64,000 nucleotides of DNA from Dasypus novemcinctus (GCF_030445035.2 NC_080677.1:108125513-108189512), one strand, 5' to 3'. Positions 1 to 11,103 are shown, counted from the first letter of the stretch. The notes: a model not told the origin generated them from the letters alone. Made by a program: numbers and translations.

Positions 1-223
1 CCTTTTACTGTAATAAAACTTGAATCGATCAACAGTTGAGCCCCAAAGGACTGATCAGAAACATTACTGAAGAAGGAAAAAAAGAAACCATGTAACGAGC
101 CCTAGAGAAACAGAACTTCACAATGGGAATCTGGAACCACCTCTCTGATCTGGTTAAATTTAAAGCCATCAATACTTATGATGTCACTGCTCGAGTGGCT
201 CGGAGTCGTCCTAACAGTTTGCT

Positions 224-470
224 TTGATGGTTGACTTTTTGACCTGTTCAGAAGGCAGAAGGATCCTGGAGAATGATAATGGATTTTTTTCTAAATTTCA
301 ATTTATTCCAATGGGGACTTCAATTGCAGCTGCTGTTTCAGATGTGGTCTCTTTACTGGAGCAGATCAACGTATCTCCTAGTATCTGGTATGCAGATATT
401 AATTGGGTAAAAAAATTTTTTTTCTATATACCTGCTAGTAAAAACCACCAGAAGCATTAAAAAACAACAA
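224..470 (+). mobile_element. Decayed endogenous retrovirus pol fragment (reverse-transcriptase N-terminal part)
   Basis: The plus-strand frame from 224 reads through a stretch with SDVVSLLEQIN, an aromatic/acidic WYADI segment and an HQKH end near 450. This pattern fits the start of the reverse-transcriptase palm of mammalian endogenous retroviruses. The frame ends in an A-rich run at about 462. No protease, integrase, env or LTR is visible, and the sequence upstream of 224 is not recognisable. It is an inert genomic relic. The family assignment rests on about 45 residues, so confidence is moderate. Confidence 0.45.
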
Positions 471-505
471 AACAAAACAACAGCAACAACAACAACAAAA
501 AAAAC
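462..505. repeat. A-rich (AAC)n simple repeat
   Basis: A run of aacaaaacaacagcaacaac-type units follows the retroviral scrap directly. It may be a decayed poly(A) tail expanded to AAC units. No other function is visible. Confidence 0.8.
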
Positions 506-1489
506 TAGAGACCAGCAAGTGTGACTGCAGTACTGTGGAGTGTGAAGTCCAGGAGTGTGAAGTCTCAGACCATAAAAGATTGTATAATATTAACTTAGAC
601 TAGTCAAGATTTACACTAAATGAAAACATTGATATCGGGTGGGGGTGGGTGATGCTGTTCCCTTGCAGCACCCGATGTCTTCACTCACCCTCTGCCTACC
701 CAGACCCGGGTATCTGGCAGCTCTCCTGGTTTCCCCAGATATCCTCTTGGCGTGAACCTCACTGGCCTCATTCTGGCCCATTGGTAGCAAGCGCCTCTAA
801 GCCTGGTCCTCCAGCTCCTCACTCATAATGTTCATTGAATGATCTTCACCACCAGCCACTTTCTTCCTCCTTTTCCTCTACTCTTCTTCCCCTCCCCCCA
901 CAAGACTTCAGCTTCTGGTGCCATTTTGATATGCCCCTGTCCCTTCCTCTGTCCCACCTAGGTCCTATTGATCCACCAAAGACAATCTTGAACTGGAAAT
1001 AGTGGTTGAGGCCCAGGGCACCAGGTTGGAAGGGAAACTTTTTACTGTATCCCTCTTTGTATCTTTTGAATGTCGAAGTATGTGAATGTATTATATACTA
1101 AAACAAAATACTCAAAACAATCTCATCTTCCCATGAACACTTTTCTTACTGTTCCCGGGAAAAGGGAGGCCTTTTCTTCCAGCCTCCTGTTCACTGTTCA
1201 GCAACTAGTGAACTCCAGGTGATGCTGATCACCTTTTCCTGTGTAAATGTCTGTCTCCCCTCCCAGACCACAAGCATCTTTAGGTAAAGAACTGTATCCT
1301 CCATAGTATCTCGAATGGGGCCTTGCAGAGATTGTGTTCAGTACTAAACAACTCATTAGTCAAACAAGGGTTAGGTAATAGAAGATGAAAATCAATGGGG
1401 AGTTGAATGAAGATGACAGTAAGGGAAGAATGTAGGGTTTCTTAATCAGTAAACTAGCATGTTAAATTATTTTAAGAACTTGAAGGTGG
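506..1489. other. No gene seen; unassigned sequence with a possible old L1 tail
   Basis: No convincing coding frame or RNA gene was found. At about 1030-1125 the motif ctttttactgtatccctc, then a Met-poor AT-rich stretch, resembles the 3' end of old L1 elements. A pyrimidine-rich block at 840-900 has no assignment. Confidence 0.4.
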
Positions 1490-2040
1490 GGAGTTGTGCT
1501 AGTTGGGTGTCTTTTGGTTGCAAGTTGTAGAAACCAAACTACAATCAGCATAAGTGAAGAAGGAGAAGGAGAAAAAGATGAAGCTGTTCTTGACACACAT
1601 AGCCTCTGGGTTATCCATCAGGCTGGATGTAGGGGCTCCTGGATGTCCTTCTCCCTCTCTTGGCTCTGTTGTCCCTGGATTGGCTCATCCCCAGCACCTC
1701 CTTTCCTTGGTAGCATGGAAGGCCGCTCCGGCAGTGCTAGGCTTAGTTTATTCTTACAACGTACAATAGCAGAGAAAAGAGTACTTCCTTTCTACTTTCT
1801 TTAGAAAAAAAGTTTATGGATGCTTTTCACTGGCCTGGTTTATAACATGTTTTCTTCCTTGAATTTATCGGTGTGGCCAGCGATGGAGGACTCTCACTGA
1901 CCAGACCTGCATCCTGGACCTAGCCTGGGAGCTATAGCGATAGGGGTGCAGTCTGTCCCGCCTGAACCACAAGGACTGGGAGTGGGAGAACAGTAGTATC
2001 CCCCACAGGAAGGTGTACAGTGCAGACCAAAAGAACATGT
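1490..2040 (+). repeat. Old interspersed repeat, family A copy 1 (name not assigned)
   Basis: The block begins with a gttgcaagt...agaaaccaa head, continues through a pyrimidine-rich middle, and ends with a ggcctggtttataac region and a long GC-richer tail. The same organisation recurs in the same orientation at about 24720-25270. This points to a dispersed mammalian repeat rather than a gene. The open frames at 1496-1804 lie inside it and carry no recognisable domain. Confidence 0.45.
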
Positions 2041-2139
2041 CCAATATGGGAATTAAAGGTGATATAAATGTATAAATATTTATTGAATACTAAGTATCTA
2101 CAGCATTGAGAATTAAAGTTCTATGAAGCTAATGGATCT

Positions 2140-2800
2140 AGGTATCAATGCATGGTAGCATCCCAAATGACATGAGCAGATACTACGTGACTCCTGAAAG
2201 AAGTACACAGGCACCTATGAAGTAGTCTCGCCAAAAGAAATGGTTTTGAACTAAAACTTAATCAAGCCTGTAGATCTAATTTCCAACTTACAGGACATAC
2301 AGAAGACAATATTTGGGGATGCAATCAGCAAAATCCAGATTGTGGGAAACTCTGCAAGACCAGTTACCCAGTTTCTTTAACAAAAAATTTCATGGAAGAT
2401 GGGTGGGTGGGTGGGGGGGTGGGCCTACAGATTAAGAACATTTAAGATTTAAAAAGAAATTTGACCTATCATAATAAGTGGGCTTTGTCTGAATCGTTAT
2501 TTTAATACACTATGAGAAAAAAAATTTTAAGAGACAATAATGGAAAAATGAACATTGATGGGAATTATTGTTAATTTTTAAGGTATAATAACACTATTGT
2601 GGTTGTGTCCTTATATTTTATAAATACATATGAAAATATTTATAGAGAAATGATATGATGTCTGGGATTTGCTTTGAAATAATCCTGAGTAGGAAAGATT
2701 GGGTGAAATAAGATGGCTGTGAATTGAGAGTCAATGAAGCTGGGTGATTTCACTTTCTGTATGGATAAAATTTTTCCATAATAAAAAAGTTTTTAAAAAA
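2140..2800 (+). mobile_element. Old LINE 3' end fragment
   Basis: The segment contains gtctgggatttgcttt and ends in ttccataataaaaaagttt followed by an A-run, the usual end of an ancient poly(A)-terminated LINE. The diverged body contains a G-rich run at about 2399-2425 (tgggtgggtgggggggtggg). The subfamily is uncertain. Confidence 0.5.
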
Positions 2801-3700
2801 GTATATGATATTGAAGGTAAAAAATGTAACATGGGACTGTAGAGCATAGTAAAACCGCATTTGAAATATGAATATGGGTAAAATTGCATATAGAAGACTG
2901 TTTTTCTTTGAAACTAAACAAATGTATGTTAACACTACAGGATGTTAATAGATACCACACTAATGAAAGAAGTTGTGGATGTGGGAAAAGTGGGGGGTGT
3001 GGGGAGTGGGGCATATGGGAACCTCCTATATATTTTAATGTAAAATTTTGTGTGATCTATGTCTCATTTAAAAATAAATTAATAAATATATATATATATA
3101 TATATTTTAAAGATGTTAATAGACAAGAAACCACAGTATGCTAAGTGAAAGAAACCAGACACAAAGTATTATATAGTGTATGATTCCACTTATATAACAT
3201 GTAAATATAAATCAATTTATAAAGACAAAGTTAGATTAGTGGTTATGTAGGGCTGGGGAAGGACTGCTAAGAGGTGTGGAGTTTTCTTTTTTGGAGTAAT
3301 AAAATTGTTTTAACATTTTCTGTGGTGATGAATATACAGCATTGTGATTATAATAAAAGCCATTGACTATAAACTTTGGATAGATCATATGGTATGTGAA
3401 TATATCTCAATAAAACTGCTTAATAAATAAATAAGCAAATTTGCAAGGATAGCCAGAAATAGCAGCTATGTACAGCAGGGGAAGCATGGAGACATTAAGG
3501 GGTGAAGAATTTTCTTGTTTGTTTTTTGTTTATTATTATTATAATTGAAATAATGAAAATGCTCTAATGATGATTGAAGTGATGAATGAACAACTATGTG
3601 ATTATGCCAAATATTGACTGTACACTTTAGATGAACTGTATGCTTTATTAATATGTATCAATGAAATTGATTTGTTAAAAAAAAAGTATGTGATATAAAC
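2801..3700 (+). mobile_element. L1 3' UTR fragments, two or three in series
   Basis: At 2820-3085 there is an L1 tail (aatgtaacatgggactgtag ... taccacactaatgaaag ... gggcatatgggaac). A (TA)n run follows at 3091-3104. At 3111-3440 lies another L1 3' part (ccagacacaaagtattatat; tgattccacttatataaca). At 3460-3690 a third tail ends atgtatcaatgaaatt. The same tail type ends the L1 copy at 20260-20350. No ORF2 is kept here. Confidence 0.65.
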
Positions 3701-3929
3701 ATATATGAAACTATTTAAAATAGATAAAACCATTGTCAAAAAGTAATTTTGGATTATAGGGAAGTAACAATATGAAAGGAAAGGAAAAATGGAGCACAAA
3801 GAGCTTAAGATTTGGAATAAGTAGCATTATTTCATTTATATATACTTAAAGTTTCTTATTTTGCAATATGTAGCCATAAAATAGAAGCTTTAAAAAATGA
3901 TAACATGATAATGTAATTACATATACTTG

Positions 3930-4600
3930 CTTAATTTTTTAATATGATGCATTATCCAGGCAAACAAATAACTATGATATATTAGCAAAGTTGTGGAGAA
4001 AGAGACACTTTCCTCCATTGGTGGTGGGAGTACAAATTGAAAGAACCCTTATAGATGGGAATTTGTTAGTATCTAATCAAGGACACCCTTTGACCTACCA
4101 ATTCCTTTTCTAGGAATTTATTGCTACAATTACACTCCCTCACATGTAAAATGCCATTCATACAAGATTATTCTTTGTAACATTATTATTAATAGTAAAA
4201 GACTAAAAACAAACTAAATGTCCCTCACTAGGTTAATTAAATAATGATACACATATGTAATAGAATACTATGCAGCTATAGAAAGATGAAGAATATCTTT
4301 TTGTATTATTATGGAAAAATCTTCAATATATGTTTTGAGTAAAAAAAGCAAGATGCAGAAGAGTGTATATCACACTATTATTGGATAAAAGTAAAAAATA
4401 TTTTCATGAGAACTTATATATGCATAAAAAATATCTGGAAGGAAAACAAGAAACTATTAGCAGTAGTTACTTCCTGGGTAGATGGAAACTTGGCAGATGG
4501 GGCAGTAGAGGTAGAAAAGAAACTTTTCACTGTATGTCTTTAAATACATTTTAATGTTTGAACAACAAGTATATATTACATATTTGAAAATTTAAAGATT
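3930..4600 (+). mobile_element. L1 ORF2 end and 3' UTR fragment
   Basis: The block shows the L1 C-terminal region (gttgtggagaaagagacac, ggtggtgggagtacaaattg, atagaatactatgcagctat) and then the old-type tail acttttcactgtatgtct. It is diverged, with no open frame of useful length. Confidence 0.75.
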
Positions 4601-4785
4601 TTTAAAAAAAATTAATTGCTAACAGTTTATGTTGCAGTTTTGAATATTTGTTTTTAAAAAGAAGAAATATATACTATGCTGCAACTAAAGCATATAAAAT
4701 AACAGTAGTGATGAATTTTACTATTTATATGTTTATAATGAATGCTCCTACCCTTTCTCTTTTTCAGTCCAAAAGGTTTTTATGA

Positions 4786-5165
4786 ATCAAAAAATCTGAG
4801 TTCTGAGGGGGCCTGTTCCAGTCCTGGGATCACTAGGCCCGAGCTGGTGTAGAGAATTTGCTTGCACAGGTGAATCTTGTGTAGTCCAGCTTCAGCCTTA
4901 TAGGGAAGGAAGAGACGAAGAGAAAGCGAGAGTCGCAGCCAGAATTCGAGCGTCAAAAGAGCCGGGAAGAGAAGGGAGAAGCCAGGAGAGGCCGCCATGT
5001 GCTTTGCCGTGACAGAAAAGCCAAGAACCAAGGGTTGCCTGCCGCCAGCTCCAGAAGGCCACAGTCTTCTGGGAGAAGGCATGGCCGTGAGGATGCCTTG
5101 ATTGTGGACTTCTCCTAGCTTGAAACTGCTATCCCAAACTCTTCATTGAAACAAGACATGTAGAC
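4786..5165 (+). repeat. Old LTR-like interspersed repeat, family B copy 1
   Basis: The block ends with ccttgattgtggacttctcc and a tail resembling copies at 6905-7270 (plus) and 46755-47105 (minus), which share the agccaagga...ccagc and tgaaact/gcctcc motifs. The pattern is that of a MaLR-like LTR repeat, but the family name is not certain. The 100-codon minus-strand frame inside it looks accidental. Confidence 0.4.
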
Positions 5166-5169
5166 AACC

Positions 5170-5448
5170 TGGTTGTGAAACTTACTGAAATAAGCCTCAG
5201 GACTGTGACTGTGACCCCAACCACAGCTCTTGGCAGCTTACCTGGCAAAAGGCAAGGTAAACCACCTGCATGTTGGAAAAGGCACCTCAAGTCTGTGCTG
5301 AACGTGAACCCAGAAAGCCAGAGTGGGAGTCCTGCCAGGGGCCGAGGTGGGGACAGGCTGGGAAGCAGCCAGGGGTGCGGCCTGGGACTGAGAGCAGAGG
5401 TCAGAGCTCAGTTGCCGAGGCGCCTAGGAGGTTCCCGCGCTCAGGGTC
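5170..5448 (+). other. Sequence upstream of the CD1 retrocopy, possibly its old 5' UTR
   Basis: This GC-richer stretch joins directly to the pseudogene ATG and differs in composition from the AT-rich flanks. It could be the parent mRNA's 5' UTR or independent sequence. The 187-codon frame at 5175-5738 crosses it but follows a different frame from the CD1 match and is not supported. Confidence 0.3.
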
Positions 5449-6228
5449 ATGGGGAGCCTACCGTTTCTGCTGCTCGGGGGCCTCCTCAAATCTGGGGAAG
5501 TTCTAAAGAGCTCATCTTTTGCCAACAGCTGCTGGATGCGCACAGGTACCTTGGCGTGGCTTGGATTGACTCAGAGCAATTACTTGGAGGCCAGTCGCTT
5601 CCAGCAGCCCTGGTCCCAGGGCAACTTCAGCCACCTGTAGTGAGAGGAACTGCAGCAGATATTTCGGGTTTATCAAAGCACCTTCACCAGGGACAGTCAA
5701 GATTTTGTCAAAATGCTGCATTTAACCTATCCCATTGAGATCCAGGTGTTTGCCAGGTGTAAGGTGCAAACTGGAGTGCCTCAGAAAGCTTCCACAGAGC
5801 ATTTCAAGGAAGAAATACCCTGAATTTCCAAGGAACTTCATGGGAGCTGACTCCCAGGCACCCTGCTTTGGGTCCAAATAGCCAACAAAGTGCTCAACCA
5901 GGACCAAGGGACTAAGGGAACAGTGCAGTGGCTCCACATAGACACCTGCTCCTGATTTGTCAGCCGCCTCCTTGGGCAGGGAAGTCAGAGCTGGGAAAGC
6001 AACGGTGAGGAGGAGCAGTCAGACCCTCAGAGAGACAATGTCCTGCTCAGTGCTGATGGGACATGGTGGCCCTGGCTGTCCCTGCATGTGGCAGCTGGAG
6101 AGGTGGCTGTCCTGTCCTGCCGGGTGAGGCACAGCAGTCTAGGGGCCCAGGACATCCTCCTCTGCTGGGATGGGAGCCACATCTCTGTGTGCCTGATCAT
6201 CCTGGCAGCGCTTAACGTTGTGGTTTAA
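5449..6228 (+). pseudogene. CD1D: CD1D-like antigen-presenting glycoprotein, processed pseudogene
   Basis: CD1 proteins are MHC-I-like membrane glycoproteins that present lipids to T cells. The 5449 ATG opens a leader (MGSLPFLLLGGLL), then an alpha-1 piece (SSFANSCWMRTGTLAWLG; QPWSQGNFSHL), IFRVYQSTFTRD, the alpha-1/alpha-2 join (HLTYPIEIQV), the alpha-2 part (NKVLNQDQGTKGTVQWL), the alpha-3 C-terminal half (LSCRVRHSSLGAQDI) and the start of the membrane segment. The alpha-1/alpha-2 and alpha-3/membrane joins are contiguous, so the introns are missing and this is a retrocopy. One frame runs to TAA at 6226-6228 (259 codons against about 335 in CD1D). It is broken by in-frame stops at 5638, 5641, 5821, 5848 and 5953. 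About 18 residues between leader and alpha-1 and about 47 at the start of alpha-3 are missing, as is the tail. No poly(A) tail was found. CD1D fits better than CD1A-C, but this is from memory. Confidence 0.85.
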
Positions 6229-6904
6229 GAAGCTTCTGTCAAGACATCCCTTGACTCTCCTAAACTCACCTGTCTCTCTGGAGTCCAGTACCTCAAGTTC
6301 CTAAGACGTCAGCCTGGTCTGCTAAGGAACTGAGAGTGGAGTACAATCATAAGGCAGCTCCCATCCCATCCTTCTAATATTTTATCTAAAAGAATTTGCA
6401 TTCATTTTCATTAGACTACAAACTCAGATACTTACCAGGGATGAGCAGATTATGAAGAGGATATAAGTACATGCCTGTTTAGTGTTTGAGTGATGGGATC
6501 TGCAATGAATGGCAAAGTACATGTCCTGTCCAAGGGAAGCAGCTAGAGCTACTTGTTGTCAAGTATAGATTCAGGTTCGTCTTTGGCTATAATCTACATT
6601 TTTCAAGAAAAACTGGAAATCTGGAGTTTTATGTGAATACATATGATTTTTTAAATGTTAACTCAAGCTTTTACAAAAAACTGTGATTGATAACAACCCA
6701 GTTTGTGTGTCTTTTATAGAAAGTTTTTTTTGTGAATGACATATTGGCTGTTTTAGGACCTAGTCTCTGTTGTGAGTTTGGATTACAACCAAAAAGGGAC
6801 ATTTTCTCTTTTAAAGAAACTTGGACTGCTAGAGACAGAAGTGTCTCAAGTTTTTACTTTGTGTAACTTCATTAAGAGAAGAAAAATCAGAGAGTATACA
6901 TATT
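6229..6904. other. No gene seen
   Basis: The first about 150 bases may be the remainder of the CD1 transcript's 3' part. After 6400 the sequence is AT-rich with no recognised repeat or exon. Confidence 0.4.
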
Positions 6905-7270
6905 ATATGTGTGGTAGGTTGAATTACGTACCTCAGAAAACACATGTTCATAATAATCCTGTTCCTGAGGATGAGGATCCATTGTAAATAGGACCTTTGG
7001 AAACTCTTGTTTTTAGTTAAGGTGTGACCAACTGAATCAGCGTGGGTTGTACACTCATTCCTGGAGGCCAAATAGAGAGAAAGCAAAGGGAGGAGCTGGA
7101 AGCTGAAACAAGGGAGCCTAGAAAACAAAGGTGAAGACATGGCCATGGGACAGGAAAGCCAAGGAACTCCAAGGATTGCCAGCCCACTAGAATGCTACCG
7201 ACTCCAAGCAGAAGGAGGCCTCCTGGCCTCCGAAACCATGAGCCAATCAATTCCTGTCGTTTAAGCATAT
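6905..7270 (+). repeat. Old LTR-like interspersed repeat, family B copy 2
   Basis: Head ggtaggttgaattacgtacc, centre tagttaaggtgtgaccaact, then gccaaggaactccaaggatt and a tail gagccaatcaattcctgtcg. This layout is common to a dispersed mammalian repeat also seen in reverse at 46755-47105. The overlapping open frames are accidental. Confidence 0.5.
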
Positions 7271-7516
7271 ACATAAAAAATTAAAATTTGTGAGTTTTAT
7301 GCCACAGAGGAATGAACCCAAATCCAGACGAGACCCACACATGTACAGTCACTTGATTTATGTGGTGGCAATGTAGATTACTGGGGAAAGTTTGGTCGAT
7401 AAACGATGCTGGGTCAATTGGCTACACTAACTTTTTTTTTTAAAAAGCATCTTGACTTCTACTTCACACCATACACAAAAATAAATTCTAGATGGATGGC
7501 AGATCCAAATGTTAAA

Positions 7517-7518
<2 letters not shown>

Positions 7519-7567
<49 letters not shown>
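7519..7567. repeat. (TA)n microsatellite
   Basis: About 24 uninterrupted TA units sit beside the T-side (tail) of a minus-strand SINE, so the run probably grew from that tail. Confidence 0.95.
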
Positions 7568-7569
<2 letters not shown>

Positions 7570-7571
7570 TT

Positions 7572-7661
7572 TTGTTTTTTAGGTACTGGGGCCAGGGATT
7601 GAACCCGGGACCTAGTATGTGGGAAGCCAGTGCTCAACCACTGAGCCACATCAGCTCCCCT
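7572..7661 (-). mobile_element. DAS-type SINE monomer
   Basis: The reverse complement starts ggggagctgatgtggctcag and carries the tRNA-like B box (gggttcaatccc). It is a single tRNA-like unit with no body. Confidence 0.85.
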
Positions 7662-7689
7662 GAGTTGGTTTTCTCATTTGTTTGCTTGT

Positions 7690-7778
7690 TTGTTTTTTTA
7701 GGAGGCACTAGGAACTGAAGCCAGGACCTTCCCATGTGGAAAGCATGTGCTCAATTGCTTGAGCCACATCCGCTCCCA
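7690..7778 (-). mobile_element. DAS-type SINE monomer
   Basis: A second minus-strand unit (reverse of gagccacatccgctccc) lies 30 bases from the first. Its tail is ttttttta. Confidence 0.85.
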
Positions 7779-8047
7779 TCTTCATTATTGTTAAAGATTT
7801 CTTTAAGAGGAGACACAACACACAACTTTAAAGAAAAAGATTTTCCATGAATAGAGTGAAATAGCGAAACACAGCCTGGAGAAACTATTTGCACTGCATG
7901 AAACCAACAAAAGTCTCACATCCAGAATATATAAATAACTCATACAAATCAATGAGAAAAGACAACCCAATAGAAAACTGAGCAAAAGCTTGAACAGACA
8001 CTTCATGAAAGAAGATATACAAATGGTAAGGATGTGAAAAGGTAGCC

Positions 8048-8462
8048 TCTTTTTTTTTTTTATAATTTTTTTTCTCTCCCCCTAAGCCCCCCTCCCCAGT
8101 TGTCTGTTCTCTGAGTCTATTTGCTGCATGTTCTTCTTTGTCTGCTTCTGTTCTTGTCAGCGGCACAGGAATCTGTGTTTCTTTTTGTTGCGTCATCTTG
8201 TTGTGTCATCTCTCCATGTGTGCGGCACCATTCCTGGGCAGGCTGCACTTTCTTTCACGCTGGGTGGCTCTCCTTATGGGGCGCACTCTTTGCGTGTGGG
8301 GCTCCCCTACATGGGGGACACCCCTGTGTGGCAGGGCACTCCTTGCGCGCATCAGCACTGCACATGGGCCAGCTCCACAGGGGTCAAGGAGGCCTGGGGT
8401 TTAACCCCGGACCTCCCATGTGGTAGACGGATGCCCTAACCACTGGGCCAAGTCTGCTTCCC
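8048..8462 (-). mobile_element. Long DAS-type SINE (about 400 bp), nested in L1
   Basis: The minus-strand element starts gggaagcagacttggcccag and ends in an A-rich tail (ttttttttttataatttttt on the plus strand). Its target duplications are aaggtagcctct / aaggtaacctct at 8039-8050 and 8463-8474, one mismatch. Open frames at 8121-8439 lie within it and are not genes. Confidence 0.92.
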
Positions 8463-8635
8463 AAGGTAACCTCTTTAGTCAACAAGGAAATGCAAATTGA
8501 AGCCACCATACCATACCCATTCACCAACAGGCTAAAATTAAAGAGGCTGAGAAAGCCAAGTGTTGAAAAAGAATATGTATCTACCAGAAGTTTCACATGC
8601 TGCTGGAAAGAGTGTAAATTGATACAATCTCTTTA

Positions 8636-10083
8636 TTTTTATTTTTTCCAAATTCTACTCAATTTATTCTTTTTTTTTAAAATATTACATTAAAAAAATA
8701 TGAGGTCCCCATTCGCCCCCACCGCCCCCACCCCACCACTCCCCCCACAGTAACACTGTCCCCCATCATCATGACACATCCATTGTATCTGGTGAGTACA
8801 TCTCTGGGCATCGCTGTACCCCATGGCCCATGGTCCACACCATAGCCCACACTCTCCCATGTTCCATCCAGTGGGCCATGGGAGGACATACAATGTCTGG
8901 CAATTGTCCCTGGAGTACCACCCAGGACAACTCCAAGTCCCGAAAATGCCTCCACATCTCATCTCTTCCTTCCATTCCCCGCATCCGGCAGCCACCATGG
9001 CCACTTTTTCCACACCAATGCCACATTTTCTAGATTATTAACCACAGTAGTTCATGAATAGGATATCATTAAGTCCACTCTGATCCTTACTGTATTCCTC
9101 CTTCCTGTGGACCTTGGCTTGGTTGTGTCCATTCCACATCTATGTCAAGAGGGGGCTTAGATTCCACATGGATACTGGATGCAATCCTCCTGCTTTCAGT
9201 TGTAGGCACTCTAGGCTCCATGGTGTGGTGGTTGACATTCTTCAACTCCATGTTAGCTGAATGGGGTAAGTCCAATAAATCAGAGTGTAGGAGCTGAAGT
9301 CTGTTGAGGCTCAGGGCCTGGCTATCACATTGTCAGTCCAGAGATTCAAATCCCCTAGATATATCTTAAACCCCAGCACCAACTACAATTCCAGTAAAGT
9401 AGCATGAAAGGCTTGTGAAAAGAGATCCCATCTGAGTCCAGCTCCATCACGCAGAAACACCAGCTCCAAAGAAGGGCCAACCGACATGGCAGTGAACCCC
9501 ATCTGCCATGACCATAGAACCTGTGGGTCTCTTTAGCCCTCAAAAGGACCAATACCTGTGGTTGTATCTACTTTATCTGTCTCTGAGACTCTGCTCAGGT
9601 GTGCATAAGGGCAACCCCTCTGACAACCTCCAGACTCTTTTTTAGAGACTCATAGCCATATGAACTCATTTGTCCTTTCCATTTCCCCCTTACTTTAGGT
9701 CAAACAGCATTTTAAACTCCTGTTATTATATGTAGACAGGGATATTCTGCTGGTCCGCATTGAACCTTTAATTCAAGGTCACTTTCTAGTTACATCATCA
9801 GCTGGTACTTGGTATTGATCCCTCAGTGCCAGGGAGGCTCATCCCCGGGTGTCATGTCCCATGCTAGGGGGAAGGCATTGCATTTACATGCTGAGTTTGG
9901 CTTCGAGACTGGCCACATTTGAGTAACACGGAGGCTGTCAGGAGAGAACTCTTAGGCACAGTGCTGCTCTAGGCCTTTTTCTTATTTCAGGTGTATAGGC
10001 TCATAAGCACAGTCATTAGTATCAGGGGCTCACTGTTGGACCCTCATTCCTTCCTGGTCCTTACCATTGCACCTGGGGGACTG
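8636..10083 (-). mobile_element. 5'-truncated L1: 3' UTR only, nested in older L1
   Basis: The segment is homologous to 49295-50410 (opposite strand) and to 57075-58330 in the 3' UTR of the L1 at the right end. A perfect 16-bp target duplication (tgatacaatctcttta) lies at 8620-8635 and 10084-10099, which fixes both ends. Its poly(A) side is at 8636. It includes a C-rich tract at 8705-8753 (G-rich on the element strand). The frames at 8677-9041 and 9087-9552 are accidental. Confidence 0.92.
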
Positions 10084-10113
10084 TGATACAATCTCTTTAG
10101 AAAATGGGAAATA

Positions 10114-10527
10114 GGGAGGCAGACTTGGCCCAGTGGATAGGGCATCCGTCTACCACATGGGAGGTCTGTGGTTCAAACCCCAGGCCTCCTTGACCCATGT
10201 GGAGCTGGCCCATGCGCAGTGCTGATGCACACAAGGAGGGCCATGCCACGCAGGGGTGTCCCCCACGTAGGGGAGCCCCACACGCAGGGAGTGAGCCCCA
10301 TAAGGAGAGCGGCCCAGTGTGAAAGAAAGTGCAGCCTGCCCAGGAATGGCGCCGCACACACGGAGAGCTGACACACAAGATGACGCAACAAAAAGAAACA
10401 CAGATTCCTGTGCCACTGACAACAACAGAAGTGGACAAAGAAGAACATGCAGCAAATAGACACAGAGAACAGACAACTTCGGGGGGGGGGGGTGGCAAGG
10501 GGAGAGAAATAAATAAAAATAAATAAA
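10114..10527 (+). mobile_element. Long DAS-type SINE
   Basis: Starts ggaggcagacttggcccag, ends (aaataaaa)n. A perfect 15-bp target duplication (agaaaatgggaaata) lies at 10099-10113 and 10528-10542. A G10 run lies at 10481-10490. The 133-, 108- and 162-codon minus-strand frames are inside the SINE. Confidence 0.95.
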
Positions 10528-11103
10528 AGAAAATGGGAAATATCTACTAAAACTGTATTCTCTTCATATACTCCATGATTCAGCATGTGTATTCTTGGAT
10601 ATCTACCCAACAGAATAGCATATACATATGTGCATCCAGGGACATGCACAAGAATATACAAGCATTACCCATAATAGCCCCAAACTGGAAACAACTAAAA
10701 TGTTCAGAATATTAGAATAATAAAGTTTGGTATATTTGTAAGTTGTAGGAATTGCTTACATATGACATGGTCAAATCTCACAAACTATGTTGAACCAAAA
10801 AAGCCCAGGCACAAAAGAATTCACACTGTAAATTTCCCTTTACATAGACTTCAAAAACAGGCAAAATTAATTCATGGTGTTAGAAGTAAGGCTAATGGTT
10901 GCCTTTGGGGAGGATTTGTTGGTAATGACTGGAAAGAAGGATAAAGGGGATTGTGTGCTGGTAATGTTTACTTATCTGGGTGGTTGTTACACAGCCGAGT
11001 TAATGCTGAAATTTCATTGAGCTTTGTGCTTTTTTTCTTTTGTGTTTTAATTCACTTTAAAAGTTTATTTAAAAAATAAATAATATCTTTTTAAAAATCA
11101 GTG

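Larger units (their letters stand above)
7285..11092 (+). mobile_element. Old L1 (ORF2 3' part and 3' UTR) split by nested insertions
   Basis: L1 pieces in order: 7285-7518 (ccatacacaaaaataaattc, gatggcagatccaaatg), 7780-8047 (gcactgcatgaaaccaacaa, gacacttcatgaaagaag), 8475-8619 (aatgcaaattgaagccacca), 10084-10113 and 10543-11092 (ttggatatctacccaacag, cccataatagccccaaactg, then the 3' UTR). Read together they are one plus-strand L1 interrupted by a microsatellite, two short SINEs, two long SINEs and a minus-strand L1 3' UTR. The reading frame is decayed. Confidence 0.75.

Noticed and set aside
5175-5738. 187-codon frame upstream of and over the CD1 copy
   Set aside because: It is not the frame that matches CD1 and shows no domain.
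7519-7567. TA run as a regulatory TATA-type element
   Set aside because: It is a microsatellite beside a SINE tail with no promoter context.
10097-10661. 133-, 108- and 162-codon minus-strand frames
   Set aside because: They are within a DAS-type SINE. The same peptides recur in every long SINE copy (8121, 14301, 15331, 30148, 33584, 60104), which is expected of a repeat and not of genes.
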